This document shows positions 1-9,300 of a DNA stretch of 64,000 bases, in pieces. The notes beneath the pieces are model-generated. The model made no database searches and had not been told where the DNA came from. It was given only the letters and a program-made list of their open reading frames with translations. The stretch is taken from contig NZ_JALJZV010000006.1 in assembly GCF_024171535.1 (NCBI RefSeq), forward strand, positions 1-64,000. Direction: 5' to 3'. The position numbers and the translations under genes were made by a program. Positions within the stretch are counted from its first letter, which is position 1, and each line of letters opens with the position of its first letter. The DNA is from Flavobacterium sp. HSC-61S13 (lineage in GTDB: Bacteria > Bacteroidota > Bacteroidia > Flavobacteriales > Flavobacteriaceae).

Positions 1-2215
1 GCTTGAACGATGTCGGCGAAATTGATGATATGAGTATTTCCTTGTTTGTCTACATAAGTAAATTGAGTTCCGTCGTAATATACGTTACCTCCTACATAGG
101 TATTGGTCAAATACGTAATCAATTGTTCTAATACCGTAGTATTTTGAATGATCTCTTCGAAATTGTTGATTACATCTGCTGGGATATCAATTTTGGTAAT
201 CGTTCCGTTTTCTGAAGTATAGGTATAAGTACCGTCTCCGTTGTTGATTAAAGTAGTGATGGTTTCCGCTCCGGCTGCAACCATCGCTTTGATGTTTACC
301 GTTACTGAAGTACCCGCTTCGTTAAGATAGGTGATCGTACCTGCGTTATAATCTGGGGTTAAGGTAGTGATGGTTTCGAAATTGCTGATCGCACCTTTAA
401 TATCTAAAGCCGTGATGTTTTTCTTCTCATCGCTATAGGTTAAGATACCCGTAGCTTGGTTGTAAGCTAAAATCGTCAAGGTTTCATTCGCTTGAACAAT
501 GTCTGCGAAATTGATGATATGAGTATTTCCTTGTTTGTCTACATAAGTAAATTGAGTTCCGTCGTAATATACGTTACCTCCTACATAGGTATTGGTCAAA
601 TACGTAATCAATTGTTCTAAGACCGTAGTATTTTGGATGATTTCTTCAAAATTGTTGATCACATCTGCTGGGATATCAATTTTGGTAATCGTTCCGTTTT
701 CTGAAGTATAGGTATAAGTACCGTCTCCGTTGTTGATTAAAGTAGTGATCGTTTCCGCTCCGGCTGCAACCATCGCTTTGATGTCAACCGTTACTGAATT
801 ACCCGCCTCGTTTAGATAGGTGATCGTACCTGCGTTATAATCTGGGGTTAAGGTAGTGATGGTTTCGAAATTTACAATCGCAGTTTTAATATCTAAAGCA
901 GTGATGTTTTTCTTCTCATCTTGGTACGTTAAGATACCAGTAGCTTGATTGAAAGCCAAAATCGTTAGGGTTTCGTTCATTTGTACGATATCCGCGAAGT
1001 TGATTACATGCACATTTCCTTGTTTGTCTACATAGGTAAATTGAGTTCCGTCGTAATACACGTTACCTCCTACATAAGTATTGGTCAAATACGTAATCAA
1101 TTGTTCTAAGACCGTAGTATTTTGGATGATTTCTTCAAAATTGTTGATCACATCTGCTGGGATATCAATTTTGGTAATCGTTCCGTTTTCTGAAGTATAG
1201 GTATAAGTACCGTCTCCGTTGTTGATTAAAGTAGTGATGGTTTCCGCTCCGGCTGCAACCATCGCTTTGATGTCAACCGTTACTGAATTACCCGCCTCGT
1301 TTAGATAGGTGATCGTACCTGCGTTATAATCTGGGGTTAAGGTAGTGATGGTTTCGAAATTTACAATCGCAGTTTTAATATCTAAAGCAGTGATGTTTTT
1401 CTTCTCATCTTGGTACGTTAAGATACCAGTAGCTTGATTGAAAGCCAAAATCGTTAGGGTTTCGTTCATTTGTACGATATCCGCGAAGTTGATTACATGC
1501 ACATTTCCTTGTTTGTCTACATAGGTAAATTGAGTTCCGTCGTAATACACGTTACCTCCTACATAAGTATTGGTCAAATACGTAATCAATTGTTCTAAGA
1601 CCGTAGTATTTTGGATGATTTCTTCGAAATTGTTGATTACATCTGCTGGTACATCGATTACTGTTTTAGTTCCATCTTCAGAAGTATAGGTATATTTACC
1701 TTTACCGTTGTTGATCAAAGTAGTGATCGTTTCCGCTCCAGCTGCAACCATCGCTTTGATGTCAACCGTTACTGGATTATTCGCTTCGTTTAGATAGGTG
1801 ATCGTACCTGCATTGTAATCCGCTGTCAAAGTCGTGATCGTTTCAAAGCTGTCTATCGCACTTTTAATATCAATACTCGTGATGTTTTTCTTCTCATCTT
1901 GGTACGTTAAGATACCAGTAGCTTGATTGAAAGCCAAAATCGTTAGGGTTTCGTTCATTTGAACGATGTCAGCAAAAGTGATATCGTGTTTAACCCCGTG
2001 GATATCCACATAACTGAATTTATTTCCGTCGTAATATACGTTACCTCCTATATAGGTATTGGTTAAATATTTGATTAACTGTTCTAAAACGGTATTGTCT
2101 TGGATAATTTCTTCAAAATTATTGATTACATCTGCTGGTACATCAATTACTGTTTTAGTTCCATCTTCAGATGTATAGGTATAGGTTGCACCACCGTTAT
2201 TAATTAAGGTAGTTA
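1..2215 (-). repeat. In-frame 489-bp tandem repeats (4.5 units visible)
   Basis: The anchor cgtcgtaata recurs at 71, 560, 1049, 1538 and 2027, exactly 489 bp (163 codons) apart each time. Neighbouring copies are nearly identical: bases 751-1136 match 1240-1625 without a difference over 386 bp, whereas the copy closest to the N-terminus (about 1800-2215) is clearly diverged. The array continues past the left edge, so the copy number is unknown. Each unit encodes four sub-repeats of about 36-45 residues sharing a G-x-(I/K/F)-T-Y core, then a (V/I)-D-(I/V) strand and often an E-T-I-T-T-L ending. Confidence 0.95.
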
Positions 2216-2633
2216 CAATATCAGAAGCATTAATATCTGCTAAAGGCACAGAAACTATATTACCATCGCTATCACGTAGGACTAGATCTTTACCTACCAC
2301 ACTCAACATGACGTTGGTTGTATTGTTTAAGTTCGAAGCATCAGCGTTACTAACTAAACGCACCCATTTTTTGTCAAACCAATAATAGTAACCAGGAGTA
2401 ATTAAAGTGTTAGCAGTAGTATTGTATACCAATAAACTTTCAACATTGCCCGCGGAAATTGTTGTAACATCTGCAGGGCTCTGCAAGGCTACACGTGGAA
2501 TTAACATTCCTCGATTGGAGGACACGATTTCGATCTGCGCAGACTTATTTGGTGTTAAAGTACCAACACCAACTTGAGAGTAGGTGACACCACTAATAAA
2601 AAGAGCCGCTAATGGAAGTAATTTTCTTTTCAT
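1..2633 (-). CDS. Large secreted repeat protein, probable surface protein (partial, C-terminus beyond left edge)
   Basis: The frame starts at the ATG complementary to 2631-2633 and stays open to base 1, so at least 877 residues are visible and the end is missing. The N-terminus is a signal peptide (MKRKLLPLAALFISGVTYSQ) followed by VGVGTLTPNKSAQIEI and a RGMLIPRVAL stretch, a module common at the start of flavobacterial cell-surface proteins. After about 140 unique residues the protein becomes tandem 163-residue units with acidic, Thr/Ile/Val-rich beta-strand-like sequence and no cysteine seen. Such architecture suggests an adhesin or other extended surface protein, possibly exported by the type IX system (a porQ gene lies in this window). 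The C-terminal sorting domain that would settle this is outside the window. Function is inferred only from architecture. Confidence 0.85.
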   Translation of the reverse strand, partial: MKRKLLPLAALFISGVTYSQVGVGTLTPNKSAQIEIVSSNRGMLIPRVALQSPADVTTISAGNVESLLVYNTTANTLITPGYYYWFDKKWVRLVSNADASNLNNTTNVMLSVVGKDLVLRDSDGNIVSVPLADINASDIVTTLINNGGATYTYTSEDGTKTVIDVPADVINNFEEIIQDNTVLEQLIKYLTNTYIGGNVYYDGNKFSYVDIHGVKHDITFADIVQMNETLTILAFNQATGILTYQDEKKNITSIDIKSAIDSFETITTLTADYNAGTITYLNEANNPVTVDIKAMVAAGAETITTLINNGKGKYTYTSEDGTKTVIDVPADVINNFEEIIQNTTVLEQLITYLTNTYVGGNVYYDGTQFTYVDKQGNVHVINFADIVQMNETLTILAFNQATGILTYQDEKKNITALDIKTAIVNFETITTLTPDYNAGTITYLNEAGNSVTVDIKAMVAAGAETITTLINNGDGTYTYTSENGTITKIDIPADVINNFEEIIQNTTVLEQLITYLTNTYVGGNVYYDGTQFTYVDKQGNVHVINFADIVQMNETLTILAFNQATGILTYQDEKKNITALDIKTAIVNFETITTLTPDYNAGTITYLNEAGNSVTVDIKAMVAAGAETITTLINNGDGTYTYTSENGTITKIDIPADVINNFEEIIQNTTVLEQLITYLTNTYVGGNVYYDGTQFTYVDKQGNTHIINFADIVQANETLTILAYNQATGILTYSDEKKNITALDIKGAISNFETITTLTPDYNAGTITYLNEAGTSVTVNIKAMVAAGAETITTLINNGDGTYTYTSENGTITKIDIPADVINNFEEIIQNTTVLEQLITYLTNTYVGGNVYYDGTQFTYVDKQGNTHIINFADIVQ

Positions 2634-3619
2634 CTTTAAATGATTTTAATTTATTCTTAATCTATTTTCAAACTAGATAAATGTTTTACAAGATCTTATT
2701 TGCAGTCATCAGGACCACTTTTCACTTTGTTTAACATTTATTCGCAAATACGAAACTTGCCGCATCATCAAACAATTTTATTAAGACCACTAAGCCAAAA
2801 TAAACTCGCGTTACCATTATTTATGTGCTATTTAGATTTTAACGATCTTTAATAAATAAAAACACTCATTTAACACATAAAAAAGATTTATCAATATTTT
2901 AATAAAAAAATACCTAAACCCAATAAATCAATAAAAAATAAAGTTATCTCACATCATCAGGCATAAACCACCTGTTAACCATGTGTTTTAACAATAAAAT
3001 GTTATTAATTCGCATTAATCAAAGAACCTACATTTATATTATATAAATATTTCTTTTGCAAATATACGGCGTCATATTGTGCCCCTATATTTCAAAAAAG
3101 TATAAAAACAAAACGATAAGACACTTTTTCATTTCGTAAAATGGTACAATATAAAATATGCTAACAAGCTGTACCCATGACAAGTATCTCCATGAAAAAA
3201 GGCTGTAGGAGTTAAAAAACATTGAAATCACTTTATATAGCAAGATAAATCTCGAATAAAAAGTCTCGCGGTTTAGTATGGATAAGATGAGGGGAAAAGC
3301 AGCGAAATCTAAAAAAATAGTACTCTTTGTACTTTAAAAAAAAAATGTTGTTAGATTTGACTAAATCACAACATATTAACTTATTTACCTTAATTTTTAG
3401 GCAAAAAGTTAATATATACAAAAACAACCTTAACGAATAAGTCGTTAGGTTCTTTCATAGCGGATAAATTTAAAAAGGAAAGAAATCTCATTATAGAGAT
3501 CAAAGAAAAGGAATCAAAAAGACCCATGCCAGCAACTCCCATTGCCACATCAGAAAGAAAGAAAAATTAAGTATCTAACAAGCAATAATGAACGAGCAGT
3601 GCTGTGTGTTGCTTTTTAA
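2634..3619. other. AT-rich intergenic region without a convincing gene
   Basis: Nearly 1 kb of strongly AT-rich DNA between the repeat-protein start and the SRPBCC gene end. A CAAATATA at 3059-3066 is, on the minus strand, a TATATTTG -7-like element, but it lies over 400 bp from the repeat-protein start. A plus-strand frame open from 3394 to a stop at 3570 encodes a Lys/Glu/Arg-rich stretch but has no ATG until its last 15 codons; it may be chance or a remnant. A short minus-strand frame at 3233-3427 looks spurious. No RNA gene recognised. Confidence 0.5.
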
Positions 3620-4075
3620 TTATGAAAACAATTGTTTGAGTTTGATGCGACGGTATTCAAAAATACGTTCGATTTTTTTCTTGACCAAGATTGAATGTGC
3701 CCAAGTTCCTAAAATACCCAAGGGCAACTCATAATCAATATGATCGGTCATTAGAACCCCGTCTGCATTGGATTCAAAAACATGATGATGAGACCATAAC
3801 TTATAAGGTCCCTTATTCTGAAAGTCCGTGAAGCTCTTTTGAAAATCAACTTGAATAATTTCTGTTTGCCATTTAAGAGGAATATGAAATAAAGGCGAGA
3901 CGGTATAATCAATTTTCATTCCTTTAAAGATCTCATCATTTTCAAATTCAGACAGTACCGTAAAGTTCATATCTGGTGGAGTAATTTCAGAGAGGTTATT
4001 TGCGGAAGAGAAAAAATTCCAAGCCTCTGCAAGTGTACAATTTAATTGTTGCGAGGTTTTATAAGTATATACCAT
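3620..4075 (-). CDS. SRPBCC (START-like) ligand-binding family protein
   Basis: 151 residues covering a single SRPBCC/START-like helix-grip domain. Visible hallmarks are the N-terminal strand followed by LAEAWNFFSSANNLSEITPP (helix after the first strand), a central KWQTEIIQVD strand, the DFQNKGPYKLWSHHHVFE segment, and the C-terminal amphipathic helix KKKIERIFEYRRIKLKQLF. Members of this group bind hydrophobic ligands in a cavity; the ligand cannot be predicted. It has no signal peptide and should be cytoplasmic. It lies 117 bp downstream of, and on the same strand as, the SufR-like regulator and is probably co-transcribed with it. Confidence 0.8.
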   Translation of the reverse strand: MVYTYKTSQQLNCTLAEAWNFFSSANNLSEITPPDMNFTVLSEFENDEIFKGMKIDYTVSPLFHIPLKWQTEIIQVDFQKSFTDFQNKGPYKLWSHHHVFESNADGVLMTDHIDYELPLGILGTWAHSILVKKKIERIFEYRRIKLKQLFS

Positions 4076-4192
4076 CTTTATATTTTTTTAAAGGTAATCT
4101 CTTTTTACCAACAACGGTAGTGTTTTTACCAAAATCGCAAACATTATTACGGAAAATCTCAGAATTCCATGTAAACAGACCAAAAAACGGTA

Positions 4193-4807
4193 TTAAACCA
4201 CTGTGATTTGATAAGCACAACGTCGAGCCCCAGATATGATGTGGTCCGTTCTGTAAATCGATACAGACTCCCCTAAAACCGACCTGAAAATTTGTAGTTC
4301 CGAAGCGCAGAATCCTTGACAAACCGTAGCTGCGGCACAAATTGGACAGTGATTCTCTATCAACATATAACCTTCATCATTCTTGGCATATTCCGCCATA
4401 TACCCCTCTTTCGAACGTATATTAACCAAACTCTGAATTTTGGACTCCAGATCGGGTAAGGGATCGATTTCTTCGTGATATCGTTTCTTTCCACTAGCTT
4501 CGTTGATATTGATCACCATTTGCATGGCCTCATCCCCCATCGATTCCTTAATAATCGACAGCAATTTAACGGTTAGTTCTGCATGGGTATCTGGAAATTT
4601 GGTGTTTCCATAATCTGAAATCGTATAAAACTTCTGCGGCCGCCCCACACCTTTTGATTCCTTCTCTACCTCAATTAAGCCTTCCTCTAAAAACTTAACC
4701 AACTGTAAACGAACTCCTTCTTTGGTTATCTTTAATTCAGAGGCGATATCGAGAGCCGTTAATGGACCTCGCATTTTTAGTAACATTAAAATTCGATTTG
4801 TAGCCAT
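4193..4807 (-). CDS. SufR-like (COG2345-type) winged-helix regulator with C-terminal cysteine cluster
   Basis: 204 residues from ATG 4807; this start is preferred over an upstream ATG at 4873 because MATNRILMLLKMRGPLTALD begins directly at the winged-helix fold and the longer form would run through a divergent promoter-like element. The helix-turn-helix is near residues 15-60 (LTALDIASELKITKEGVRLQ). The C-terminal half carries cysteines at 154, 157, 163, 167 and 197; the C154-x12-C167-x29-C197 spacing resembles the cluster-binding cysteines of SufR, with the third SufR cysteine absent (Ser181). SufR-type proteins sense Fe-S or redox state and repress target operons. Its position, divergent from an RND efflux operon, suggests it controls that operon or its own SRPBCC neighbour; both are inferences. 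Confidence 0.75.
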   Translation of the reverse strand: MATNRILMLLKMRGPLTALDIASELKITKEGVRLQLVKFLEEGLIEVEKESKGVGRPQKFYTISDYGNTKFPDTHAELTVKLLSIIKESMGDEAMQMVININEASGKKRYHEEIDPLPDLESKIQSLVNIRSKEGYMAEYAKNDEGYMLIENHCPICAAATVCQGFCASELQIFRSVLGESVSIYRTDHIISGARRCAYQITVV

Positions 4808-4830
4808 AAAATAATAAAACAAGTATTTGA

Positions 4831-4860
4831 TTGTTTTATTATGTAAAAGTACTACTTTTG
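4831..4860 (+). promoter_or_regulatory. Candidate Bacteroidota-type promoter upstream of RND operon
   Basis: TTG at 4831-4833 and TACTTTTG (matches TAnnTTTG) at 4853-4860 are separated by 19 bp, as expected for the -33/-7 promoter of Bacteroidota. Transcription would start near 4867 and leave a leader of about 375 nt before the efflux operon. No promoter closer to the operon was found. TAnnTTTG alone is expected dozens of times per strand by chance, so this is tentative. Confidence 0.4.
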
Positions 4861-4930
4861 TCTCAGATATCAAAATCTATAATTTGGAGTCGGCACTTCC
4901 GATTATTCAACTTGATCCAACTATATAAAA

Positions 4931-5053
4931 ATGCTAAGATTTATTTTTATGTTTTTAAAAGCCCCTCAATTAGCGTATTCCAATAGTCCTAATCTCATTA
5001 GCAGTATTGTTTTCACTGTGGTTGTTCCGTATTGGAATATACTCAAGCGCTGA
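4931..5053 (+). other. Possible small ORF in the efflux-operon leader (40 codons)
   Basis: An ATG at 4931 opens a 40-residue frame (MLRFIFMFLKAPQLAYSN at its start) that is hydrophobic towards the end and stops at 5051-5053. It contains an inverted repeat, TATTCCAATA at 4976-4985 and TATTGGAATA at 5030-5039. It could be a leader peptide, a regulatory stem, or chance. No family recognised. Confidence 0.2.
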
Positions 5054-5086
5054 TCATCTTCTTAATATCCTGAAAATTTAATTTTC

Positions 5087-5100
5087 ACAACTGCAGTTGT
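5087..5100. promoter_or_regulatory. 14-bp perfect palindrome, candidate operator
   Basis: ACAACTGCAGTTGT is a perfect 14-bp palindrome 143 bp upstream of the first efflux gene and between the divergent regulator and the operon. Size and position suit a dimeric repressor site. No second copy was noticed in the window. Confidence 0.35.
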
Positions 5101-5243
5101 TGCAAGCATCCCCAACCCCAAAAACAGGTTTGAGCGGGGAGCAGGACACCTATGTCTATTAGTCACTACTAAAATGACGGATTGTTTAGGGTTTTGTTTA
5201 ATACACTCATAGCCTTTTACCTATATTTTTAATACTGTACACC

Positions 5244-6368
5244 ATGAAAAAAAACTCCTTTTATTTATTATTAATTGTCGCCCTAGCTTGGCTGTCTTGT
5301 GATCAATCCAAAACGTCAACAGAGCCTGTAGCAGCGTCTTATCCGACGCTTCAATTAACGGCACAGAAAACGGTGCTGTATGTCGAATTCCCGACTACTT
5401 TAGAAGGTTTAGAAACCGTAGAGGTCCGTTCTAAAATTGATGGATATATCGAGCAGGTCTTTGTAGATGAGGGTCAGCAAGTCCGGATGGGACAAAAGTT
5501 ATTTAGGATTGATGCCAATCAATTTATTCAAGACGTCAACCAACGTAAGGCGGCTATTTCCGCTATTGAAGCGGCCTTGGAAACCGCTCATTTACAAGTT
5601 CAAAGGACACAAGTTTTGGTCGAAAAAAACATAGTCAATTCCTTTGAACTCACTACAGCTAAAAATCTGGAACGGGTTAAAAAAGCCGAATTAATACAAG
5701 CCAAATCCGCACTTTCAGATGCTCAGTCTCAATTGGCATTCACTCAAATCGTCAGCCCCATTGATGGTGTAGTTGGTCGCTTACCTTTTAAGAAAGGTGC
5801 TTTGGTGCAAAGTAGTTCTGACCTGGCGTTGACTACCATAGCCAACACCAAGCAAGTTTACGCGCATTTTGCTGTCAATCAGCAACAACTGAATCGCTTT
5901 TTAGCCCCATATCCCGGTACAACGCTTTCAGAGAAATTAAAAAGCATGCCTGCAGTGACTTTAGTTACTTCTGATGGTGCGGACTATGAGTTAACGGGGA
6001 AAATACAGAGTTTGAGCGGTGTTTTAAATGCACAAACCGGGTCGGCTAATTTTCGAGCCCTTTTTCCAAATCCTCAAGGATTTTTATGGAGTGGCGCAAG
6101 TGCCGTATTAAAAATTCCAACGCAGTTAGAAGCGGCCTTATTACTTCCTAAGAAAGCGGTTTTTGAGATTCAAGGCAATTATTTTGTCTATCAAATGGCC
6201 CCCAATAACCAAGTCACTCCAATTGAAATTGAGGTTTTACCTACTTCAACTGAACAAGAATACATTGTCCAAAAGGGGTTGAAAGTTGGTGATATCGTTG
6301 TCACTGATGGTCTAGGAACACTTAGAACTGGTATGACGATTCGCCCTACTACTCATTCCGAACAATAA
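5244..6368 (+). CDS. RND efflux periplasmic adaptor (AcrA/MexA family), lipoprotein
   Basis: 374 residues. A lipoprotein signal peptide ends at C19 (AWLSC), so it should be anchored in the periplasm. Then follow the split lipoyl half-motif (VEVRSKIDGYIEQVFVDEGQ), an alpha-hairpin (about residues 95-155, rich in Ala/Gln/Glu), the second lipoyl half (SPIDGVVGRLPFKKGALV), beta-barrel and membrane-proximal domains (VVTDGLGTLRTGM near the end). It bridges the inner-membrane pump and the outer-membrane channel. It is the first gene of a three-gene operon, 12 bp ahead of the permease. Length and domain order are normal for the family; substrate unknown. Confidence 0.93.
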   Translation: MKKNSFYLLLIVALAWLSCDQSKTSTEPVAASYPTLQLTAQKTVLYVEFPTTLEGLETVEVRSKIDGYIEQVFVDEGQQVRMGQKLFRIDANQFIQDVNQRKAAISAIEAALETAHLQVQRTQVLVEKNIVNSFELTTAKNLERVKKAELIQAKSALSDAQSQLAFTQIVSPIDGVVGRLPFKKGALVQSSSDLALTTIANTKQVYAHFAVNQQQLNRFLAPYPGTTLSEKLKSMPAVTLVTSDGADYELTGKIQSLSGVLNAQTGSANFRALFPNPQGFLWSGASAVLKIPTQLEAALLLPKKAVFEIQGNYFVYQMAPNNQVTPIEIEVLPTSTEQEYIVQKGLKVGDIVVTDGLGTLRTGMTIRPTTHSEQ

Positions 6369-6380
6369 AAACCGAACGAT

Positions 6381-9300
6381 ATGTTAAGAAAATTTATAGA
6401 GAATCCGGTCTTATCCACAGTGATATCCATTATAATCGTTTTACTCGGTATATTGGGTTTGTTTTCACTTCCCATTTCACAATATCCTGAAATAGCCCCG
6501 CCTACTGTGGTTGTAACAGCGAATTACCAAGGGGCCAATGCTGAAGTGGTTATGAAAAGCGTGATAGCGCCCTTGGAAGAACAAATTAACGGGGTTGAGA
6601 ACATGACCTATATGACCTCAACAGCCGGTAATGACGGTAGCGCCACCATAACAATATTTTTTAAACAGGGAACCAATTCCGATATGGCAGCGGTTAATGT
6701 GCAAAATCAAGTAACCAAAGCAACGAGTTTACTACCTGCTGAAGTTATTAAGGCTGGAATCACTACCAGTAAGCAATTGAGCAGCACGGCATTCAGTTTT
6801 CTACTGTACAGCACAGATGGCCAATACGACCAAAAGTTTTTAGACAATTATTTGCGGATCAATATCATGCCTCAGATCAAGCGTATTGAAGGCGTTGGAG
6901 GAACTCAAATTTACGGCAATCACGAGTATTCGATGCGAATATGGCTCAAGCCCGATGTGATGGCTACACATGGTTTAATACCAGAGGATATTATCACGGC
7001 TTTAGACGAACAAAACATCGAAGCTGCTCCCGGAAAAATCGGTGAAAACAGCCGTAATTCTTTGCAATATGCTTTAAAGTATACGGGACGACTAGAAGAT
7101 GCTGTGCAGTTTGAAGACATCATAATAAAAACGGGCTATGCAGGTGACTATTTACGATTAAAAGAAGTGGCAGATATCGAATTTGGAGCTTTGGACTACA
7201 CCACCACTTTGATTGCTCAAGGGCATCATTCTTCTGGTGGTGCGGTTAGTCAAATTTCTGGTTCCAATGCGCGCGAATTAATCATTGCTTGTGAAAAAAT
7301 CCTAGAGGAGGCATCTAAGGACTTCCCTCCTGGTGTCACCTATCACACATTCCTAAATGCTAATGATTTTTTAGATGCTTCGATAGAAAAGGTCGTTTAC
7401 ACCATCATGGAAGCTTTTATCCTGGTTTTTATCGTTGTTTTTATCTTTTTACAGGATTTACGCTCTACTTTAATACCGGCAATTGCCGTACCGGTTGCCA
7501 TTATAGGTACTTTCTTTTTTTTAAAAATCTTTGGTTTTACCATCAATTTATTGACCTTGTTCGCATTGGTACTGGCCATCGGTATCGTGGTCGATGATGC
7601 TATAGTTGTGGTTGAAGCGGTACATGCCAAACTCGATCAGGGCGCGCGATCTGCCAAGAAAGCAACCCTACATGCTATGAGCGAAATCAGTAGTGCCATC
7701 GTGTCGATAACGTTAATTATGTCGGCGGTTTTTATACCGGTAACCTTTATCAGTGGATCAGCAGGTGTTTTTTACAAACAATTTGGATTAACCCTAGCTG
7801 TTGCGATATTGATTTCGGCTGTAAACGCCTTGACTTTAAGCCCTGCATTGTGCGCATTGTTGCTCAAACCGCATGATTCAACAGTTCAGAAACCGTCGGG
7901 ATTTTTACCGCGTTTTTTTACCGGATTTAATGTGGCCTTCGAAGTGGTTAGCTATCGTTATATCGGTGTCGTTCGCTTTTTGATCCGTAGAAAATGGATC
8001 GCTTTTACGAGTATTGCGGCCTTTGCAGTGTTGTTTTGGGTTTTAATAAAAACAACACCAACAGCCTTTGTTCCCAACGAAGACAGTGGCGCTATCTTAG
8101 GCAATGTCGTTCTACCACCGGCATCCACATTAGAGCGAACCGAAAAGATCGCACATCAAATCGATAGTATCGCACAAAGCATTCCCGAGATCGAGCTGGT
8201 ATCCACCCTTTCAGGAATGGATTTACTCAACGGTTATGGCGGTTCTTATGGCGCTTTATTTATTCGTTTAAAACCGTGGAAGGAGCGCACAGGCAAAGAT
8301 CAGAATGCCGAAGCTGTAGTACAAAAATTGTTTCAAAAAACAGCCCATATTCAAGGAGCAAACATCATTTTCTTTGCTGCACCGACCTTACAAGGATTTG
8401 GAAACAGCAACGGTTTTGAAGTACAGTTACAAGATAAAACCGGCGGCACATACGGCGCGTTCAACGAAAATATCGATCAATTTATTACGGCTTTAAGCAA
8501 ACGTCCAGAAATCAATTACGCGACCAGTTCGTTTAATATCGGTTTTCCCGAATTAGAGATCCATGTCAATGTTGCGCAATGCAAAGCGGTAGGCGTTCGC
8601 GTAAATACCGTTTTAAACACTATGCAAGGTTATTTTGGTGGTGTTTATGCCTCCGATATCAACAGATTTGGTAAACAATATCGCGTAATGATTCAATCCC
8701 AGGCTGAACATAGAGCCAAAATAGACGACATCAATAAAATTTTCGTTCGCACGATAAAAGGCGACATGGTTCCCATTTCAGAATTGGTCACCTTAAAGAA
8801 AACTAATGGACCTGAATTCATCAAGCGTTTTAATTTGTTTACTTCAAGTACGATCACCGGTATCCCCAACGAAGGATATAGTTCTGGTGATGCTATAAAA
8901 GCCATTGAAGAAGTTGCCGAACAAACCTTGGATCGGGGTTATACGTATGAATTTTCTGGATTAACTCGCGAGGAACTATCGAGTTCCAGTCAAGCTATTT
9001 TGATTTTTTCACTTTGTCTGATTTTTATTTATTTCCTTTTGAGTGCACAATACAAAAGTTATATACTGCCTTTTTCCGTATTGCTGTCACTACCGATTGG
9101 TTTAGCAGGTGCTTTTATTTTTGCTCAATTATTTGGTGTTGACAACAATATATTCCTACAAATCAGCTTGATCATGTTGATTGGCTTGTTGGCAAAAAAC
9201 GCGATTTTAATCGTTGAATTTGCCTTAGTACACCGACTACAAGGAAGGACGTTAACCCAGTCTGCTATTTACGGCGCAAAATCGCGACTTAGGCCTATTT

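Noticed and set aside
1611..1793. Plus-strand 60-codon frame
   Set aside because: Lies antisense inside the repeat gene; low-complexity aromatic sequence is the shadow of the repeats.
1..2215. CRISPR-like or satellite interpretation of the tandem repeats
   Set aside because: The unit is 489 bp, an exact multiple of three, and keeps one reading frame open throughout; it is a protein-coding repeat.
3233..3427. Minus-strand 64-codon frame
   Set aside because: AT-rich intergenic DNA, Phe/Lys/Ile-rich product, no homology recognised and no clear start signal.
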